The notes under the pieces are model-generated. The model ran no database searches and had not been told where the DNA came from. It saw only the letters and a list, made by a program, of their open reading frames with translations. The position numbers were made by a program, and so were the translations under genes. A stretch of DNA of 64,000 nucleotides, taken from positions 42,820 to 106,819 of the forward strand of contig NZ_JBBIUQ010000008.1 in NCBI RefSeq assembly GCF_037440165.1, written 5' to 3'. Of this stretch, positions 61,401 to 64,000 are shown piece by piece (within the stretch, counting starts at the first letter, position 1; each line of letters starts with the position of its first letter). The DNA comes from Ignavibacterium sp037440165 (GTDB lineage Bacteria > Bacteroidota > Ignavibacteria > Ignavibacteriales > Ignavibacteriaceae).

Positions 61401-63989
61401 ACAATTTTTTACAACATTGTTACTTCCATTGCTGTAGAAATGAACTGCAGGGCCTGTTCCAAGTGTCCTGACAGTAAGATTTCTTGTTGAACCGCCAACA
61501 GTATTTGATCCATCAATAATGTAGTAGCCTCCATCGTGAAGCCTGATTGATGCTGTTGTTTGAGTCGAAGAACCCGGAATAACAGCTTGTACATTCGTAG
61601 CCGGTTTGATAGTTACAGTATTAGTTGCACTGGCTCCGTTATAGGCAGTAAGATTAATTGGATAAGTTTCATTAGGATAGTCTGAATCTACAAGTAAGAA
61701 AGTGACTGGTCCGCTAACACCTCTGAGTAATAAATCATTAACAGCATCTGTAAGTGTCGGATAAACACCTTCGATACCTTCAGTCTGGTAAAGAGCTTTG
61801 TTGAATGGTCGTCCATCTAACATCAGTTCGAAATATTTTTCTGTAACAGACTGATACCTTGGTTCTGTATCTGGCTGCTGTCCTTGATTATCTTTATCAT
61901 TAAGATTAGCGTTGAAATCTTCACTAGCATCAACACCATTAAGATTTTTCACAACCGTTCTTGTTCTTTCTTCAAAGTATACATTTAATCCCGTTGCTTG
62001 TTTGAAGGCATTCAAACCAACAGTATATGTTCCGCTCAAAGGAGCATTAACAACTAAAAATGAATTTGGATTTGCAGGAGGTGTAGTTCCCGGAGGATTT
62101 GAACCTGAGCCGCCTACAGGATTAGTAGCAGAATTTCCATTCACATCCTGAGCTGCAACATAATACTGAATTGTGTCTCCAAGTGAAATTCCGCCAATTG
62201 CTGAAAAGTTGATCGTGAAAGTATAGTCATTTCCTCCTGATACAACCGGATTATCATCAAACACATAGGATGTGTTATTAATGTTTTTCAGATAAAATCT
62301 GGGTGAGTTAGATCCTGTTGCAACTCCACTAAAATCAGTAATTGTTGCAGTTAAGCTAACCAATGTATCAGAGAATACTACATTTGGTAATAATGAGTAA
62401 GAAATAAGCGGAGGAGTTAAGTCAAGAGCTATTCCATTGAACTCATCTGCACCAATATCAGGAGTAGTTGCATTTCTTGTGTCTCCTTCAAAATCGGTAG
62501 TAATGCCTGCAATCGGAACACCACCAGATTCTAACTGAGTTTGAATTGTTTCATTAATTTTTAATCCTGCAATAAAGTTTGGGTCTTGGGAAACGCTTCC
62601 TCCATCAGACGGAACTGCAGCTAACCAAGCACCAAGTGTTAATCTGTTGCCTAGGGTAGTTCCATCAGTTGTTCCAAGGACACCACCAGAACCATCGGCA
62701 TAGTAATCATTATTTCCAATAGACGCATATGTCGTGTTATTACTCATTATTGCCCAATGAGTTCCGGTACCACCGGAATTATTTCTTGCATTATAGAATA
62801 TATTATTCTTCAGATTAATAAATGTGCTTACCTGTTTCCTAAAGGCTGCTGAGGAGTTTGTGCCGCTTGCTACTGCACCTCCAACATAAACAGAATTAAA
62901 ATAAATATTTATAAGTGAACCAGATAATGCATTTTCTCTGATACCAAAAACCTGCAAAGTTGCAGCTGTTCCGGTTAGTTCACCACCTATAGAAATTCTG
63001 TTATTATAATATGAAACAGGATCTCCACTTGAATTGCCGTTATAAATGTAAAGCCCGTTAATAGCTGTTGTGCCATTTGTTAATCTTATATCATGAATAT
63101 AATTGTTGTATATCTTTGCACCGGGAGAAGCAGTTGTTGAAAAATAGAAAGCTGAAAACTCAATTAACGATGGCATTGTTACATCAGCAGTGTGATAGAT
63201 TTCATTTCCGTAAACTTCTATTCCCGGAAATCCGCCGGTAAGATTGATTCCTCTGGCGTAAAATTGAGTTATTATATTGTTTCTTATAATGATGCCAGTA
63301 TTACCAACATTGCTTGCTGAAGCCAATGTAATTCCATATCCTCTGAATGTTGAAGCAGATGGATTGCTTCGAATAATATTTTCTTCAACAATAACATTTG
63401 AAATTGTATTGGTTGTGCCACCCGTAATTTGGAAAACTGCACCTGTAGTATTTGCAGCTTCGCCTTCCATTATAACGTATCTTATTTCTACACCAGTGAT
63501 TGAATTGCTTGAATTGTTCAGACGAACAGCCATTTGACCATTGGTTCCAGTGGTTCTGATTGTCCAATCTCTTGAAGTTCCAACTCCACCTGCACGTCCA
63601 TCAAGAATAATGTAACTTCCGGTTATATTTATAGCGTGCTGATTTGGTGAAGCTCCGCCTGGAATTTCAGTAAGTGCAGTGTATCCAGATGCTGGTCTGA
63701 ATACTACTCGTAATGTTGAACTTGTACCAGAAATTACCCCAATCGAGACTGGAGCAGGTTCGCCAGCATAACCGGTGTTTAATTCTAAAATAACATCCCC
63801 ACTTCCAGTAACTCCATTTGTACTTAAATAGGTTACGGCTGAAGTGATGGAGGCAAATGATGTTGGAGGATTTTCTGTACCGTTAATCGGATAAGTGCTG
63901 CCTCCAACTAATTGAGAATATGTTACTGATGATGTCAGAACGGTAAGAGAAATCATCAGCAGAGTGAATAAAGAAAATCTTTTTGTCAT
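58464..63989 (-). CDS. Giant secreted beta-helix protein with type IX sorting tail
   Basis: The 1841-residue protein has a signal peptide (FTLLMISLTVLTSSVTYS) and then two tandem copies of a beta-helix block, each ending with a similar segment (GVPIAGITTDFEGDTRN then TPDIGADEF; and TPVAGITTDILGAVRDP then TLGAYE). Between them lies a domain of Ig-like character (LVSLTATITDFSGVAT). A C-terminal fibronectin-like part (NNGFEVERKISDSESW) leads to the type IX sorting domain (SLSQNYPNPFNPSTRIDY; ITGEKVATLVSG; ASGIYFYRI). Likely surface-bound or released and perhaps adhesive. AGGAG precedes the ATG at 63989. Confidence 0.88.
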   Translation of the reverse strand: MTKRFSLFTLLMISLTVLTSSVTYSQLVGGSTYPINGTENPPTSFASITSAVTYLSTNGVTGSGDVILELNTGYAGEPAPVSIGVISGTSSTLRVVFRPASGYTALTEIPGGASPNQHAINITGSYIILDGRAGGVGTSRDWTIRTTGTNGQMAVRLNNSSNSITGVEIRYVIMEGEAANTTGAVFQITGGTTNTISNVIVEENIIRSNPSASTFRGYGITLASASNVGNTGIIIRNNIITQFYARGINLTGGFPGIEVYGNEIYHTADVTMPSLIEFSAFYFSTTASPGAKIYNNYIHDIRLTNGTTAINGLYIYNGNSSGDPVSYYNNRISIGGELTGTAATLQVFGIRENALSGSLINIYFNSVYVGGAVASGTNSSAAFRKQVSTFINLKNNIFYNARNNSGGTGTHWAIMSNNTTYASIGNNDYYADGSGGVLGTTDGTTLGNRLTLGAWLAAVPSDGGSVSQDPNFIAGLKINETIQTQLESGGVPIAGITTDFEGDTRNATTPDIGADEFNGIALDLTPPLISYSLLPNVVFSDTLVSLTATITDFSGVATGSNSPRFYLKNINNTSYVFDDNPVVSGGNDYTFTINFSAIGGISLGDTIQYYVAAQDVNGNSATNPVGGSGSNPPGTTPPANPNSFLVVNAPLSGTYTVGLNAFKQATGLNVYFEERTRTVVKNLNGVDASEDFNANLNDKDNQGQQPDTEPRYQSVTEKYFELMLDGRPFNKALYQTEGIEGVYPTLTDAVNDLLLRGVSGPVTFLLVDSDYPNETYPINLTAYNGASATNTVTIKPATNVQAVIPGSSTQTTASIRLHDGGYYIIDGSNTVGGSTRNLTVRTLGTGPAVHFYSNGSNNVVKNCIIESQNTSTGSGSLILAAGSGSNNNLIENCLFQPIQSATPYAVGVYLFTTFTGQNNLITNCEFKDFSTRAITIQGGAGSLNNDAVGNLIYQTAPSTATTIQSIYLGRAEETDIVGNQIYNLQSTNASPTLTGIYIIGASGVNMTVSIANNVISIGQQNAAGTVRGIDYFGYSANSMEIYYNSILISGSNVTGGTTGAILKRDAATNFVVIDNVFHNQRANGSGTGVHYAAQFTNTTATSWNLNYNDYFTSGTGGTLGQWGTTNTLTLVDWQTASTQDANSISADPQFASVSDLRPLFSSPVIDAGTPVAGITTDILGAVRDPLTPTLGAYENPTAIIGWANLQWPPTDTIYVGGSTTIYAQIWIDGITNQPGPGVGIQAWIGVNSSNTNPATWTNWIPAVYNVDVGNNDEYMAMIGSTLAPGTYYYASRFNVFGGDYVYGGYNSFGGGFWDGVNNVSGVLVVKEPLISLWQRAVSTSNLPSWFGTDTERGLAYGKTSDGTEAVNDRVFVVSRNGGLFVRILDAATGNDVGTLNTTGISGGTFALNDIGVTSDGKIIGANLTTNASTSAFKIYKWDNETSVPDTLFTYLGDAVRLGDKITVVGDYSAGTAEIWAASATTGQHKVYKWTMTGGLFNHIPQVINCSDALTSGISNATVGPLPDGGFYWNANGQNARKYQANGTLIGILPGTIVATGSNAIRYLGNVGSDEYVAVFAYGSGNNNARVLRIPNGVPADAVLYGVTPTMGSATNPNGAGDVDFQVNNDLTVNVFVLATNNGVGAYRTDASIPVELTNFTASVTDRDVILNWSTAIESNNNGFEVERKISDSESWSKIAFIKSAGTTTEPQNYSYRDSRLKSGKFSYRLKIVDLDGTYSYSDIVEVEIGIPNQYSLSQNYPNPFNPSTRIDYQLPFDARVQIELYSITGEKVATLVSGDISAGYYTYELNASKFNLASGIYFYRISAVDFQNGKFVDSKKMVLLK

Positions 63990-64000
63990 TTTGTTCTCCT

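Overview
The window reads as a contiguous piece of a low-GC, Gram-negative chromosome from the Bacteroidota/Chlorobi side of the tree, most likely an Ignavibacteria-type organism (inference). The evidence is a C-terminal type IX secretion sorting domain of the Ignavibacteria style (YPNPFNPST) on a giant secreted protein, a clade II (Sec/lipoprotein-type) nitrous oxide reductase, HYC_CC_PP-type Cys-rich proteins, short NuoG and RNA polymerase subunits of Bacteroidota-like length. Unlike typical Bacteroidota, it has E. coli-like promoters (TTGACA-N17-TATATT) and clear AGGAG ribosome binding sites, and it often uses TTG or GTG starts. Nearly all genes lie on the minus strand. No gene-free stretch exceeds 300 bases; the longest (about 285 bases, 14610-14893) holds the tRNA promoter and a short direct repeat.

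Region 1 (1-14.7 kb) is the information-processing core, transcribed right to left: tRNA-Tyr, -Gly, -Thr, rpmG, tRNA-Trp, secE, nusG, rplK, rplA, rplJ, rplL, rpoB, rpoC, then a separate perfect promoter and rpsL, rpsG, fusA (running off the left edge). A probable L10 leader and a rplL-rpoB attenuator hairpin are visible. No tuf lies at the tRNA-Thr/rpmG junction where it is often found.

Region 2 (14.9-29.6 kb) is housekeeping: a lipoprotein, comM, nuoI/nuoH/nuoG, an M16 peptidase, an aminotransferase, a repeat protein, rlmB, hisS, an EIIA-like PTS protein, a TPR protein, a GTP cyclohydrolase I gene (folE) broken by an in-frame amber codon, and a cation-efflux-type membrane protein.

Region 3 (29.7-40.7 kb) is a copper/heavy-metal island: CusC/CusB/CusA efflux, a small periplasmic protein that is a free-standing copy of CusB's C-terminal metal-binding module, a YHS-type protein, a copper-type TonB receptor and two HYC_CC_PP proteins. 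Several different palindromic intergenic repeats are concentrated here.

Region 4 (40.8-58.4 kb) is an anaerobic nitrogen-oxide respiration island: an octaheme HAO-like cytochrome, an outer-membrane barrel, NrfA/NrfH (nitrite to ammonium), two hemerythrin-like proteins (one with an internal stop), a NapH/NosR-like polyferredoxin, an Rrf2 Fe-S regulator, and a long nos operon (cytochrome c, NosZ, cupin, membrane protein, NosL, NosD, NosF, a DUF1858/DUF2249 protein, heme-copper-oxidase-like membrane proteins, a DUF59 protein, DoxX, NosY). A shared palindromic operator, CAGA-N8-TCTG in the + direction, occurs before the rrf2 gene, before the polyferredoxin, and twice before the nos operon. This defines a plausible small regulon controlled by the Rrf2 protein. 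No nirS/nirK or complete nor is seen, which suggests a non-denitrifying N2O reducer that also makes ammonium. The copper island would supply and police copper for NosZ (inference).

Region 5 (58.4-64 kb) is one 1841-residue secreted beta-helix protein with a type IX sorting tail.
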